Shown here: positions 17,372-26,635 of the stretch, one piece after another | Numbering within the stretch: the first letter of the stretch is position 1 | Layout of the letters: each line of letters starts with the position of its first letter | Assembly (NCBI RefSeq): GCF_030816965.1 | Contig: NZ_JAUSYQ010000002.1 | Location: 8,298,001 to 8,362,000 of the forward strand | Source: Streptomyces canus | Lineage (GTDB): Bacteria > Actinomycetota > Actinomycetes > Streptomycetales > Streptomycetaceae | Reading direction: 5' to 3' | Length of the DNA: 64,000 nucleotides | Program-made: the position numbers and the translations under genes | Notes under the pieces: generated by a model | The model's database searches: none | Seen by the model: the letters and a program-made list of their open reading frames with translations, nothing else | Told to the model about the DNA's origin: nothing

Positions 17372-18148
17372 TCAGTTCTCCTTGGCCAGGCCCCGGCGGA
17401 TCGCGAACTCGACCGCCGAATAGTCGCCGTCGGGCCGGTCCAACTCGTAGGGCCGTGCCGGGAGCAGGGGCGGCTGGGCCATGAAGCGGGGGCTCGTGCC
17501 GTGGTGGGGCTGGGCCGCGTGGACCAGGAAGGGGTGACAGAGGTAGACGTCCCCCGGGCTGCCGGTGGCGTGGGCGAGCGGGCGGTGTGCCGAGGCCTTG
17601 TCCACCTTCGGGCCCAACTCCAGGAAGGACGCGCCCTGTTCGCCGTACGGCTCCAGGATCGGCGGTACGTCGAGATGGGAGCCGATTCTGATGCGGGTCG
17701 GGGCGTCGGTCTCGGTGACCTCGCTGAACAGGAACAGCATCAGCAGGGCGCGGTCCCTGGAGCGCAGGTTGGTGTGGTACATGCCGGCGGGTGCGTCCTC
17801 GGGAAGGTAGCTACCCTCAATGTGCCAGCCCGCGTCGTCCGGTTCCTCCGCGTGCGGAAACCGCAAGGGGAAAGCGCCCAGTGAGTAGCGGGGCTGCCAG
17901 CGGTTCTCGCCCACCAGCAGGTCGAACGCCTCGTGCAGTGCCGGAGAGTTGGCGGCCGCCGCGAAGGGGCCCTGCGCCATTCCGGCCACCCAGACCACCG
18001 GATCCTTCCAGGAGGCCGGGTCCTCGGGGTCGTAGCCCGTCTCCCGCCACAGCAGCGACGCGCAGTGCTGGGCGACGCGTGGCGGGAAGGCGCCCTCGAT
18101 CTTCACGAATCCGTCTTCGAGGAAACGCTCCACCAGTTCGTCGTCCAT
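17372..18148 (-). CDS. phytanoyl-CoA dioxygenase (PhyH) family protein
   Basis: A 258-residue Fe(II)/2-oxoglutarate-dependent oxygenase-like protein. The N-terminal FLEDGFVKIEGAFPP segment and the C-terminal GDVYLCHPFLVHAAQPHHG segment are typical of PhyH. The first metal motif reads GWHIEGSYL, so the usual HxD is HxE; the distal histidine is present. I chose the ATG at 18148 because the region further upstream has low-complexity T-rich sequence and no coding character. No clear ribosome site precedes it. It is divergent from a methyltransferase across 148 bases. Substrate unknown; a natural-product or betaine-like substrate is possible. Confidence 0.82.
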   Translation of the reverse strand: MDDELVERFLEDGFVKIEGAFPPRVAQHCASLLWRETGYDPEDPASWKDPVVWVAGMAQGPFAAAANSPALHEAFDLLVGENRWQPRYSLGAFPLRFPHAEEPDDAGWHIEGSYLPEDAPAGMYHTNLRSRDRALLMLFLFSEVTETDAPTRIRIGSHLDVPPILEPYGEQGASFLELGPKVDKASAHRPLAHATGSPGDVYLCHPFLVHAAQPHHGTSPRFMAQPPLLPARPYELDRPDGDYSAVEFAIRRGLAKEN

Positions 18149-18296
18149 GGGGTCATCGTGGGGGACCGGCCGGGGTGGGCGCATCCCCTTTTTTTTGCGT
18201 CTGCTTTGCCGTGTTTTTTGCTGCCCTGGCAACATCACTGGCCTCTTCGCGGTGCGTCGGAGCACGCTGGCCGCATCCCGAGGAGAGGCTGGCACC

Positions 18297-19184
18297 ATGG
18301 CGCACGATCACGACACCCACGGTCACCATCACCACGACCACACCGACATCGACTGGTCCAGGATGGCCGAGCACCTGGAGACCCAGGCGGAACTGTTCAC
18401 GCCCCTGTACGAGCGGGCCCTGGCCTGGCTCGGGCACAAGCAGACCGAGCCGGGGCTGATCGTCGACGCGGGCAGTGGGCCCGGGGTGCTGTCCTGTCTG
18501 CTCGCCGAGGCGTTTCCGGGGGCCCGGGTGGTCGCCGTCGACGGGGCCGAACCGCTCCTTGAGCGGGCCCGGGCCCGGGCCGCCCGGCTCGGTGTCGCCG
18601 ACCGCTTCGGCACCCTCGCCGGTGAACTGCCCACAATCCTCGACGACTTGGACTACCCCGTCGACCTCCTCTGGGCCAGTCGGAGCCTGCACCACCTCGG
18701 GGACCAGCGGGCCGGGATCGCCGCGTTCGCCGCACGCCTGGCGCGGGGCGGCACGTTGGCGCTGATGGAGGCCGGGCTGCCCGCGCGCTTCCTGCCCCGG
18801 GACATCGGGATCGGGCGGCCGGGGCTCCAGGCGCGGCTCGACGCGCTGGAGGAGGAGCGGTTCGCGCAGATGCGGGCGGGGTTGGCCGACTCCGTCGCCG
18901 AGGTCGAGGACTGGCCCGCGCTGATGGCCTCCGCCGGGCTGCGGCACACCGGTACGCGTAGCTTCATGCTGGATCTTCCGGCGCCGACGACCGATCGGGC
19001 CCGTGCGTACATCGCCGCGTCGCTCGGGTGGCTGCGGGAAGGTTTTGCCGAGCAGCTGGACGCGGACGACCGTGACACGCTTGACCGGTTGCTCGATCCT
19101 GAAGACGCAGCGAGTGTGCATCGGCGGCCGGACGTGTTCCTGCTGGCGGCGCACACGGTGCACACGGCTGTGCGGACCGGTTGA
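18297..19184 (+). CDS. class I SAM methyltransferase with His-rich N-terminus
   Basis: A 295-residue methyltransferase. Residues 2-17 are a histidine/aspartate-rich tract (HDHDTHGHHHHDHTD) that could bind zinc or nickel. The SAM loop IVDAGSGPGVLSCLLAE is near residue 65, then AVDGAEPLLERARARA and SLHHLGDQRAG. The C-terminal half (about 190-295) is helical and resembles methyltransferases with a capping domain. AGGAGAGG precedes the ATG by about 8 bases. It is divergent from the PhyH gene, so the two may share a substrate pathway, though this is inference from position only. Confidence 0.83.
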   Translation: MAHDHDTHGHHHHDHTDIDWSRMAEHLETQAELFTPLYERALAWLGHKQTEPGLIVDAGSGPGVLSCLLAEAFPGARVVAVDGAEPLLERARARAARLGVADRFGTLAGELPTILDDLDYPVDLLWASRSLHHLGDQRAGIAAFAARLARGGTLALMEAGLPARFLPRDIGIGRPGLQARLDALEEERFAQMRAGLADSVAEVEDWPALMASAGLRHTGTRSFMLDLPAPTTDRARAYIAASLGWLREGFAEQLDADDRDTLDRLLDPEDAASVHRRPDVFLLAAHTVHTAVRTG

Positions 19185-19789
19185 GGTACTCGGTGATCAG
19201 TGCGCCTCTGACGTGCCGGACACGGGAGGGAACGAAGTGGTCGGACAGTACTCGCGGTTTCATCTCCTCCCGCGGTGTCCGGTCCAGCGGCTGCCCTGCC
19301 GGATCCCCTGCGGCCACGATCCGTTCTGTTGCCGGCATGCGGGCGCGGATCGCCGGGGCGGAGACTTCTGTGCCCTACAGGGTTTCCGACGCCGCCGGGC
19401 CGTGCTCCAGGGCCAGATCGCGCAGCCGCCGTACCGAGTCCGGGTCGGCCACTGACCAGACGCGGCGGCGGGAGGGCAGGGCAGCGCGATCACGGTCGCG
19501 GCCATGGCGAGAGCCCGGGTCCGGCTCAGCCGCTCGAGGGCCGCGGGGTCAGGGCCAGTGCGCTCACTCCGGCGAAGCCCGGAGCCCTGGTGGCCGCGAG
19601 CGACCCGGACGGACCTGCCCACGGGGGGATACTCCGGTGCTCGCCCTCGGATTCACCCGGACGGTGGCGTGGCGGCGCTACTTCCTGTCGGCCGACTACC
19701 GCCGAACCTGCGGCACTTGACTTCGAGAACACTTCAACTGATGTACTCCCTGCCATCCACGAGATCGCAGGGGAACACAGGGGGAAGCC
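19185..19789. other. 600-base gap with possible decayed coding relic on the minus strand
   Basis: No intact gene is visible in this stretch. Minus-strand frames contain short protein-like runs in different phases, for example VADPDSVRRLRDLALEHG and EMKPRVLSDHFVPSRVRHVRG, broken by frame changes and stops. That is what a decayed gene would look like, but I cannot name a family. The last 60 bases hold the ribosome site (GGGGGAAG) of the SDR gene. Confidence 0.4.
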
Positions 19790-20494
19790 ATGTCCGACGA
19801 TTCACCGGTCGCGCTCATCACCGGCGGCGGCAGCGGTATCGGCGCCGCAGTCGCACGGCAACTGCTCGACGCGGGTCACCGGGTGGCCGTCACCGGGCGG
19901 GGCGAGCCGCGCCTGCGTGCCTTCGCCGAGGAACTCGGCAGCCCGGACGGCCTGTTGACGTTCGTCGGCAACGCCGCCGAGTACAGCGACATCAGCGCCG
20001 CGGTCGACGGCACGCTCAAGGAGTTCGGCCGACTGGACACGGTCGTCGCCAACGCGGGGTTCGCCACCCATGACACCGTCGCCGGGGGCGACCCGGCCGG
20101 CTGGACCGAGATGGTGCTGACCAACGTGCTCGGCCCCGCCCTCCTCATCCGTGCCTCCATCGACGCGCTCAAGGAGACTCGCGGCCGGATCGTACTGATC
20201 GGCAGCGTCGCCGGGTTCATCCACGGGCCCGGCAACATCTACGGGGCGACGAAGTGGGCGGTGACCGGGCTCGCCGAGAACGCCCGCCGTGAGGTCACCG
20301 AGTTCGGTGTCGGCGTCACCCTGGTGGCCCCAGGCCGTGTGGAGACGCCGTTCTGGGACGGCTACGGCAGCCTCCCGCCCGGCCACCTGCTCACCGCCGA
20401 CCAGATCGCCGACTCGGTGGTGTGGGCCGTACGGCAGCCTGAGGGCGTCGACATCAACACCGTCGTCGTACGACCGATCGGGCAGCCCGTCTGA
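19790..20494 (+). CDS. SDR-family NAD(P)-dependent oxidoreductase
   Basis: A 234-residue classical short-chain dehydrogenase/reductase. The cofactor loop TGGGSGIG is at 11-18, the NAG motif at 88-90, and the catalytic Ser139, Tyr151 and Lys155 are in place (YGATK). The GRGE segment after the second strand suggests NADP preference, which is inference. GGGGGAAG precedes the ATG by 4 bases. It converges on an aldo/keto reductase gene with a shared hairpin terminator between them. The substrate is unknown. Confidence 0.9.
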   Translation: MSDDSPVALITGGGSGIGAAVARQLLDAGHRVAVTGRGEPRLRAFAEELGSPDGLLTFVGNAAEYSDISAAVDGTLKEFGRLDTVVANAGFATHDTVAGGDPAGWTEMVLTNVLGPALLIRASIDALKETRGRIVLIGSVAGFIHGPGNIYGATKWAVTGLAENARREVTEFGVGVTLVAPGRVETPFWDGYGSLPPGHLLTADQIADSVVWAVRQPEGVDINTVVVRPIGQPV

Positions 20495-20515
20495 CGGCTG
20501 ACGCCGGACACACGA

Positions 20516-20560
20516 CGGCCGGCGGTGGGGCCCCTACGACAGGGACCGCACCGCCGGCCG
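20516..20560. terminator. bidirectional hairpin terminator between SDR and aldo/keto reductase genes
   Basis: A perfect 12-base inverted repeat (CGGCCGGCGGTG at 20516-20527 and its complement at 20549-20560) with a 21-base loop lies between two convergent stop codons. Confidence 0.8.
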
Positions 20561-20572
20561 AACGGTGTGCCG

Positions 20573-21409
20573 TCAGGCGGCGTTGAACGTCGACGGGTCC
20601 GGGCCGAGACGCCGGTCCTCGTTGAGCGCGCTGATCGCCGCCAGGTCCTCGGCGTCCAGGCTGAAGTCGAAGACCTCGATGTTCTCCTTGATCCGGGACG
20701 GGGTCACGGACTTCGGGATCACGACATTGCCGAGCTGGAGGTGCCAGCGCAACACGACCTGGGCGGGAGTGCGGTCGTGCTTCCGGGCGATGGCCACGAT
20801 GGCCGGGACCTCCAGGAGACCCTTGCCGGAGCCGAGCGGCGACCAGGCCTCGGTGGCGATGCCCTGCTCTGCGTGGTACTCGCGGGCCGCGTGCTGCTGA
20901 AGGTGCGGGTGCAGCTCGATCTGGTCGACGGCCGGGATGACGGACGTCTCGGCGATCAGCCGCTCCAGGTGGTCGGGTTCGAAGTTGGAGACGCCGATGG
21001 CCCGGATCCGGCCGTCGGCGTGCAGCTTCTCGAACGCCTTGTAGCTGTCGACGTACAGGTCACGGGAGGGCGTGGGCCAGTGGATGAGGTACAGGTCCAC
21101 GTAGTCCAGGCCGAGCTTCTCCAGCGAGGTGTCGAAAGCGCGCAGGGTCGAGTCGTAGCCCTGGTCGCCGTTCCAGAGCTTGGTGGTGACGAAGATGTCC
21201 TCGCGGGCCACTCCGGAGGAGGCGATGGCCTTTCCGGTGCCCTTTTCATTGCCGTAGATCGCCGCTGTGTCGATGCTGCGGTACCCGGCCTCGAGCGCCG
21301 TGGCGACCGCGCGCTCGGCCTCGTCGTCCGGCACCTGCCAGACGCCGAAACCCAGCTTGGGCATCTCGACGCCGTTGTTGAGGATGATCGGGGGGACCTT
21401 GCTGCTCAC
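20573..21409 (-). CDS. aldo/keto reductase (2,5-diketo-gluconate reductase-like)
   Basis: A 278-residue NADPH-dependent carbonyl reductase with an (alpha/beta)8 barrel. The catalytic tetrad Asp47, Tyr52, Lys77 and His110 is visible in SIDTAAIYGNE, TTKLWN and YLIHWP. The cofactor-binding C-terminal segment IPKSVTPSRIKEN is intact. I placed the start at the GTG at 21409, which gives the normal family N-terminus (VPPIILNNGVEMP) after an AAGGA site 10 bases upstream; the open frame extends 16 codons further. AKR5-type members reduce small aldehydes and keto acids, so the physiological substrate is unresolved. Confidence 0.9.
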   Translation of the reverse strand: MSSKVPPIILNNGVEMPKLGFGVWQVPDDEAERAVATALEAGYRSIDTAAIYGNEKGTGKAIASSGVAREDIFVTTKLWNGDQGYDSTLRAFDTSLEKLGLDYVDLYLIHWPTPSRDLYVDSYKAFEKLHADGRIRAIGVSNFEPDHLERLIAETSVIPAVDQIELHPHLQQHAAREYHAEQGIATEAWSPLGSGKGLLEVPAIVAIARKHDRTPAQVVLRWHLQLGNVVIPKSVTPSRIKENIEVFDFSLDAEDLAAISALNEDRRLGPDPSTFNAA

Positions 21410-21609
21410 GAGCTCTTGATCCTTACGGTTGCCGTCAGATTCCACTCCTATGGTCAACGATCACGAGCCGTGATGCATTCCTGACCCGAGAATCCATCCC
21501 GTCTCTTTAGTTCAGACCATTGACCGTCAACTGCCCTGCGGCGACTCTGGATTGCGTCACTGAACGTCGTGCACGAATGTGAACGCCTATCTCCGAGGTG
21601 ATTTGTGTC

Positions 21610-22398
21610 ATGAGCACATCCAGAAGGGTTCTGCTGGGGGCCGCCCTCGCCGGTGCGGCGGGAGCCGCGGCCGGACTGCCGGCCGCCACCACCGCCCACG
21701 CCGCCTCCTGGCAGCAGAAGTGGGCCCCGTCCGCGAGCGACGACGGCCTCGGTGCCTTCGAGACGATCGAGGACGACCGCGCCGACTCGCACCCCGCCGG
21801 GCAGCCCCACATCTACGCCACCGGCGACAACTGGCGCTTCAACATGCACATGGCCGACCGCGACACCTCGACCGACCGGCAGCGCCAGGAGGTCACGGGT
21901 CTGCGCACGAGCGGCAGCAGCTACCTCAGGTGGACCGAGGGCCAGACCTGGCGGATCACGTACTCGATGTACATCCCGAGCTCACTGAAGGCGACCACCA
22001 GCTTCACCCACATCATGCAGATGAAGCAGCCGGGCACCGGCACCTCCCCGATCGTCGTGCAGTCCCTGCGCCGGGTGAACGGAGCGCAGACCATCGAACT
22101 GAAGCTGTTCGAGGACGACATCCTGGTGGGCCGCACGAGCCTGGACCCGCTGCACGACCGATGGACGGACGTCGACTTCCAGATCAAGGTGGGCAACGGC
22201 TCGGCGGGCTCGGTCCGCTGGATCCTGAAGTCCGGCGGCTCGACGGTGATCGACGCGTCGAAGACCGGGGTCGACACCTTCCTGGCGGACCGGGTGCGCC
22301 CGAAGTGGGGCATCTACCGCTCCCTGGGCGACACCTCGGGGTCCCTCCAGGACACCTATCTCCTGCTGACCGGGCTGCGCGGCTACCAGCTCGTGTGA
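21610..22398 (+). CDS. Tat-exported polysaccharide lyase-like protein
   Basis: A 262-residue secreted protein. The N-terminus MSTSRRVLLGAALAGAAG has a twin-arginine signal, with predicted cleavage after TTAHA near residue 34. The mature part has the jelly-roll-like pattern of the heparin-lyase-I-like 'polysaccharide lyase' family (about 40-260, with YLRWTEGQTWRITYSMYIP and RPKWGIYRS motifs), to which PL20 glucuronan lyases also relate. I start at the ATG at 21610 because GAGGTG lies 9 bases upstream. Substrate cannot be assigned; an acidic polysaccharide is likely. Confidence 0.78.
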   Translation: MSTSRRVLLGAALAGAAGAAAGLPAATTAHAASWQQKWAPSASDDGLGAFETIEDDRADSHPAGQPHIYATGDNWRFNMHMADRDTSTDRQRQEVTGLRTSGSSYLRWTEGQTWRITYSMYIPSSLKATTSFTHIMQMKQPGTGTSPIVVQSLRRVNGAQTIELKLFEDDILVGRTSLDPLHDRWTDVDFQIKVGNGSAGSVRWILKSGGSTVIDASKTGVDTFLADRVRPKWGIYRSLGDTSGSLQDTYLLLTGLRGYQLV

Positions 22399-22406
22399 CG
22401 AGCGGC

Positions 22407-24233
22407 TCAGGCCCGGTACAGCGCCTCGACCTCGTCCGCGTACGCGGTCTCGATCGCCTTGCGCTTGAGCTTCAGGGACGGGGTCAGCAGCCCGTGCTCC
22501 TCGGTGAAGGGCTGAGCGAGGATACGGAAGGTGCGGATCGACTCGGCCTGGGAGACCAGGGTGTTGGCGGCGACCACGGCCCGCCGCACCTCGGTCTCCA
22601 GGTCGGCGTCCCGCACCAGCTGGGCCGGGGACATCCGCGGCTTGTCGCGCATCCCCAGCCAGTGTTCGACGGCCTCCTGGTCGAGGGTGACCAGGGCGGC
22701 GATGTAGGGGCGGTCGTTGCCCACGACGATGCACTGGGAGACCAGCGGATGGTCGCGCACCCGCTCCTCCAGCACCCCGGGGGAGACGCTCTTGCCGCCG
22801 GAGGTGACGAGGATCTCCTTCTTGCGGCCGGTGATGGTGAGATAGCCGTCCTCGTCGAGGGAGCCGAGGTCCCCGGTGGCGAGCCAGCCGTCGTGCAGGG
22901 TCTCGTCGGTGGCCTTGTCGTTGTTGAGATAGCCCTGGAAGACGTTGGCGCCGTAGAGCCAGATCTCGCCGTCGTCCGCGATGTGCACGGTCATGCCGGG
23001 GATGGGCTGGCCGACCGTCCCGTAGCGGGTGCGCTCGGGCGGGTTGGCGGTCGCCGCCGCCGTCGTCTCGGTGAGGCCGTACCCCTCGTAGATGTGCACG
23101 CCGGCGCCGGCGAAGAACAGTCCCAGCTTGCGGTCCATGGCCGAACCGCCGGTCATGGCCTGCTTGATGCGGCCGCCCATGGCCGCCCGCATCTTGGAGT
23201 AGACGAGCTTGTCGAAGAGCTGGTGCTGCATCCGCAGCCCCGCCGACGGACCGGGCCCGATCCCCCAGGCCTTGGCCTCCATGGCCTCCGCGTACTTCAC
23301 CGCCACGTCGACGGCCTTCTCGAACGGACCGGCCTTGCCCTCCTTCTCGGCCTTGCGGCGCGAGGCGTTGAAGACCTTCTCGAAGATGTACGGCACGCCG
23401 AGGAAGAACGTCGGCTTGAACGCGGCGAGGTCGGGCAGCAGGGCGGCCGCGTTCATCTGCGGCTGGTGGCCGAAGCGGACCCGGCCACGGACCGCGGCCA
23501 CCTGCACCATCCGCCCGAAGACGTGCGCGAGCGGCAGGAACAGCAGGGTGGCCGCTTCGTCGCCCTTCTTGGAGTGGAACACCGGCTCCCAGCGCTCGAT
23601 GACGGTGTCCGCCTCGTACATGAAGTTGCCGTGGCTGATCACACAGCCCTTGGGCCGGCCGGTGGTGCCCGAGGTGTAGATGATCGTCGCGACCGAGTCG
23701 GGGGTCACGGCCTGCCGGTGGCGGTGCACCACGTCGTCCTCGATGGCCGCGCCCGCGTCGTACAGCTCCTGCACGGCGCCGGAGTCCAGCTGCCATAGCC
23801 GGTGCAGCCGCGGCAGCCGGTCGATGACGGTGGCGATCGTCATCGCGTGGTCCTCGTGCTCCACGATCGCGGCCGTGCACTCGGCGTCGTACAGCGCCCA
23901 GAAACACTGCTCGGCGGAGGAGGTCGGATAGACCGGCACCACCTGCGCGCCGATCGTCCAGAGCGCGAAGTCGAACAGGGTCCACTCGTAGCGGGTGCGG
24001 GACATGATCGCGACCCGGTCGCCGAAGCGGATGCCCTGGGCAAGCAATCCCTTGGCGAGGGCCATGACCTCGTCGCGGAACTCCGCGGACGTCACGTCCC
24101 GCCACTGTCCGTTCTCGTCCTTGCGGCCGAGGGCGATGTGGAGCGGGTCGTTCTGGGCATGCTCGAAGACGACGTCGGCCAGTCCGCCCACCGGGGGTGC
24201 CAACGCCAACGGAGGGTTGGTGAACTCGCGCAA
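22407..24233 (-). CDS. long-chain acyl-CoA synthetase, FadD15-like
   Basis: A 608-residue AMP-forming ligase that activates fatty acids to acyl-CoA. Motifs visible: the P-loop-like IIYTSGTTGRPKG, the A5 motif YEGYGLTETTAA, the ATP-binding GWLATGDLGSLDEDGYL and the hinge ITGRKKEILVTSGGK. The start is a TTG at 24233 that matches the family N-terminus REFTNPPLALAPPVGGLADVVF and follows a purine-rich GGGGAGCGGGG stretch. Length is typical. It is transcribed alone, convergent with the lyase-like gene 8 bases away. Chain-length specificity is not readable. Confidence 0.9.
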   Translation of the reverse strand: MREFTNPPLALAPPVGGLADVVFEHAQNDPLHIALGRKDENGQWRDVTSAEFRDEVMALAKGLLAQGIRFGDRVAIMSRTRYEWTLFDFALWTIGAQVVPVYPTSSAEQCFWALYDAECTAAIVEHEDHAMTIATVIDRLPRLHRLWQLDSGAVQELYDAGAAIEDDVVHRHRQAVTPDSVATIIYTSGTTGRPKGCVISHGNFMYEADTVIERWEPVFHSKKGDEAATLLFLPLAHVFGRMVQVAAVRGRVRFGHQPQMNAAALLPDLAAFKPTFFLGVPYIFEKVFNASRRKAEKEGKAGPFEKAVDVAVKYAEAMEAKAWGIGPGPSAGLRMQHQLFDKLVYSKMRAAMGGRIKQAMTGGSAMDRKLGLFFAGAGVHIYEGYGLTETTAAATANPPERTRYGTVGQPIPGMTVHIADDGEIWLYGANVFQGYLNNDKATDETLHDGWLATGDLGSLDEDGYLTITGRKKEILVTSGGKSVSPGVLEERVRDHPLVSQCIVVGNDRPYIAALVTLDQEAVEHWLGMRDKPRMSPAQLVRDADLETEVRRAVVAANTLVSQAESIRTFRILAQPFTEEHGLLTPSLKLKRKAIETAYADEVEALYRA

Positions 24234-24564
24234 ACCCCGCTCCCCGCTCTCCCTGGCGCTCAGTGACGCTCCGCACAGCGCCGTGAAAGCTACCCCACCC
24301 AGACATCCGGCGGGAGAGGGGCCGAAGCCGAGGGGGGCTCACGTATGGCCTGGTCAGTACGGGAAAATACGCTCACATGGGGAAGGGTCGGACAGAAAAC
24401 TGACGGTTGAGTAAGGTTCCCAGCCGTAATCTCCACCGAATCTGTACGATCCGACTACGGCTCGCGGCCTTGGTGAAACGGTTGTTCACGGGATGCCGTC
24501 TTCTCTTCTCTCAGCGCCGCCGAACCGGAATTCGTCACTTCGCCGGGGGATGTCGCTACGCCCG
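24234..24564. other. 330-base gap without a gene
   Basis: This stretch lies between the start of the acyl-CoA synthetase gene and the end of the LysR gene, both on the minus strand. It is less GC-rich than its surroundings at 24400-24530 and contains only weak inverted repeats, such as GTGAA/TTCAC at 24473-24489. It should hold the acyl-CoA synthetase promoter, but no convincing -10/-35 pair or operator can be named. Confidence 0.5.
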
Positions 24565-25428
24565 TCACTGCCGGTGCAACCGGTCCCCACCCGCCAGAAT
24601 CGCGGCGGCAAGCGCATCCGCCGCCCCCTGGGCGGCCGTACGCCGGCGACCGTGCACCAGGACGAAGTCCACCCGCCCGAGCTCGGGCAGTCCGAAGCGG
24701 TCCGGCATCCGCACCAGCCCCGGCGGGACCAGCCCCCGGGAGTGCGCCATCACTCCCAGTCCGGCCCGCGCCGCCGCGATCAGCCCGTTCAGGCTCCCGC
24801 TGGTGCACACGATCCGCCACGCGCGCCCCTGCCGCTCCAGCGCCTCCAAGGCCAGTGTCCGAGTGATCCCCGGCGGCGGATACACGATCAACGGCACCGG
24901 GCGGTCCGCGTCCAGGCGCAGCCGTTCCGCCCCGATCCACACCAGCCGGTCGTGCCACACCAGCTCACCCCGGGGATCCTCCGGCCGTCGCTTGGCGAGC
25001 ACGAGGTCCAGCTTCCCGGCGGCCAGCTGCTCGTGCAGCGTGCCCGACAGCTCGACCGTGAGCTCCAGATCCACCTCGGGATGGTCGTACCGGAAGCCCT
25101 CGAGGATCTCCGGCAGCCGCGTCAGCACGAAGTCCTCCGACGCCCCGAACCGCAGCCGCCCCCGCAGGCGAGTGCCGGTGAAGAACGCCGTGGCCTGGTC
25201 GTGCACCTCCAGGATCCGGCGCGCGAACCCCAGCATCGCCTCGCCGTCCTCCGTCAGCTCCACGGAGTGGGTGTCCCGGGTGAACAGCTGCCGCCCGGCG
25301 GCGTCCTCGAGCCGCCGTACATGCTGGCTCACGGTCGACTGGCGCAGCCCCAGCCGCCGGGCGGCCTGCGTGAAGCTCAGGGTCTGCGCCACCGCCAGGA
25401 ACGTACGCAGCTGTGACGGGTCGTACAC
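24565..25428 (-). CDS. LysR-family transcriptional regulator
   Basis: A 287-residue regulator with the N-terminal LysR helix-turn-helix (about 3-62, LSFTQAARRLGLRQSTVSQHVRRLE) and a two-lobed effector-binding domain (about 88-285). It is divergent from the SBF-like transporter gene across 154 bases, the usual LysR arrangement, so it most likely senses the transported substrate and activates the transporter gene. The ligand is not deducible. The gene is intact and of normal length. Confidence 0.9.
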   Translation of the reverse strand: MYDPSQLRTFLAVAQTLSFTQAARRLGLRQSTVSQHVRRLEDAAGRQLFTRDTHSVELTEDGEAMLGFARRILEVHDQATAFFTGTRLRGRLRFGASEDFVLTRLPEILEGFRYDHPEVDLELTVELSGTLHEQLAAGKLDLVLAKRRPEDPRGELVWHDRLVWIGAERLRLDADRPVPLIVYPPPGITRTLALEALERQGRAWRIVCTSGSLNGLIAAARAGLGVMAHSRGLVPPGLVRMPDRFGLPELGRVDFVLVHGRRRTAAQGAADALAAAILAGGDRLHRQ

Positions 25429-25582
25429 GGTGCCAGGTTATCGCGGAACGTGATGACAGTCAGAGTGGTATGCCGGATTCCCGATCAAGGAGTGAAAGAG
25501 GACGATGGAGGGGGACCCTCCGTCCTGAGGGAGGCACCCGCATGGCCCCGTACCGCCGTCGAGCACGAGTAAGTGGAGCACC

Positions 25583-26635
25583 GTGAAGCGCCTGAAGTGG
25601 CCGGCCTGGATGCCGGTCGACCCGTACATCCTGCTGTTGCTCGGCACGGTGGCCCTCGCGGCCCTCGTACCGGCACGCGGGACCTCCGCGGACGTGGCCT
25701 CCGGAGCCTCCACGGCGGCGATCGCCTTCCTCTTCTTCCTCTACGGCGCCCGCCTCTCCACCCGTGAGGCCCTGGACGGGCTCAAGCACTGGCGGCTGCA
25801 CATCACGGTCCTCGCCTGTACGTTCGTGATCTTCCCGCTGCTGGGCCTGGCCGCCCGCGGACTGGTCCCGGTCTTCCTGACGGACCCGCTCTACCAGGGC
25901 CTGCTCTTCCTCACCCTGGTCCCCTCCACCATCCAGTCCTCGATCGCCTTCACCTCGATCGCCCGCGGAAACGTGCCCGCCGCGATCTGCGCCGGCTCCT
26001 TCTCCTCGCTGGTGGGCATCGTCATCACCCCGCTCCTCGCGGCCGCCCTGCTCGGCAGCAGTGGCGGGGGGTTCTCGGCCGACTCGCTCCTGGAGATCGT
26101 GCTCCAGCTGCTCGTGCCGTTTCTGGCGGGCCAGTTGACGCGCCGCTGGATCGGCGGCTTCATCACCCGGCACAAGAAGGTCCTCGGCCTCGTCGACCGC
26201 GGATCGATCCTGCTGGTCGTCTACACCGCGTTCAGCGAGGGCATGGTCCAGGGCATCTGGCACCAGGTGAGCCCGCTCAGGCTCGGCGGGCTGCTGATCG
26301 TCGAAGGCATCCTGCTCGCCCTGATGCTCGCCCTGACCTGGTACGGCGCCAAGGCGCTCCGCTTCGGCCGCGAGGACCGCATCGCCATCCAGTTCGCGGG
26401 CTCGAAGAAGTCCCTCGCCTCCGGACTGCCCATGGCCAGCGTCCTGTTCGGCGCGCACGCCTCCCTCGCCGTGCTGCCGCTGATGCTCTTCCACCAGATG
26501 CAGCTGATGGTGTGCGCGGTGATCGCCAAGCGCCGCTCGCACGACCCCGTCCCCGGGGAGACCGCGGGGGTCAGCGCGCCGGAATCAGCCGCAGCGTCAC
26601 GAACCTCGGTCGGTACAGCGACACGTTCCGGTTGA
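25583..26635 (+). CDS. bile acid:sodium symporter-like (SBF_like) membrane transporter
   Basis: A 350-residue membrane protein with about nine or ten hydrophobic helices, of the YfeH/SBF_like branch of the bile-acid:Na+ symporter superfamily. Conserved helix motifs VPSTIQSSIAFTSIARGN and FAGSKKSLASGLPMA correspond to the crossover regions that bind sodium and substrate. The GTG start follows GGAG by 6 bases. Its last 65 bases overlap the convergent DUF4185 gene, and the last 20 residues are poorly conserved and polar. Divergent LysR gene suggests substrate-induced expression. The substrate is probably a small organic acid, but this is inference. Confidence 0.88.
   Translation: MKRLKWPAWMPVDPYILLLLGTVALAALVPARGTSADVASGASTAAIAFLFFLYGARLSTREALDGLKHWRLHITVLACTFVIFPLLGLAARGLVPVFLTDPLYQGLLFLTLVPSTIQSSIAFTSIARGNVPAAICAGSFSSLVGIVITPLLAAALLGSSGGGFSADSLLEIVLQLLVPFLAGQLTRRWIGGFITRHKKVLGLVDRGSILLVVYTAFSEGMVQGIWHQVSPLRLGGLLIVEGILLALMLALTWYGAKALRFGREDRIAIQFAGSKKSLASGLPMASVLFGAHASLAVLPLMLFHQMQLMVCAVIAKRRSHDPVPGETAGVSAPESAAASRTSVGTATRSG

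Noticed and set aside
21506..21521. TTTAGTTCAGACCATT upstream of the lyase-like gene resembles half of a DasR site
   Set aside because: Only about 10 of 16 positions fit the DasR consensus in either orientation, too few to call.
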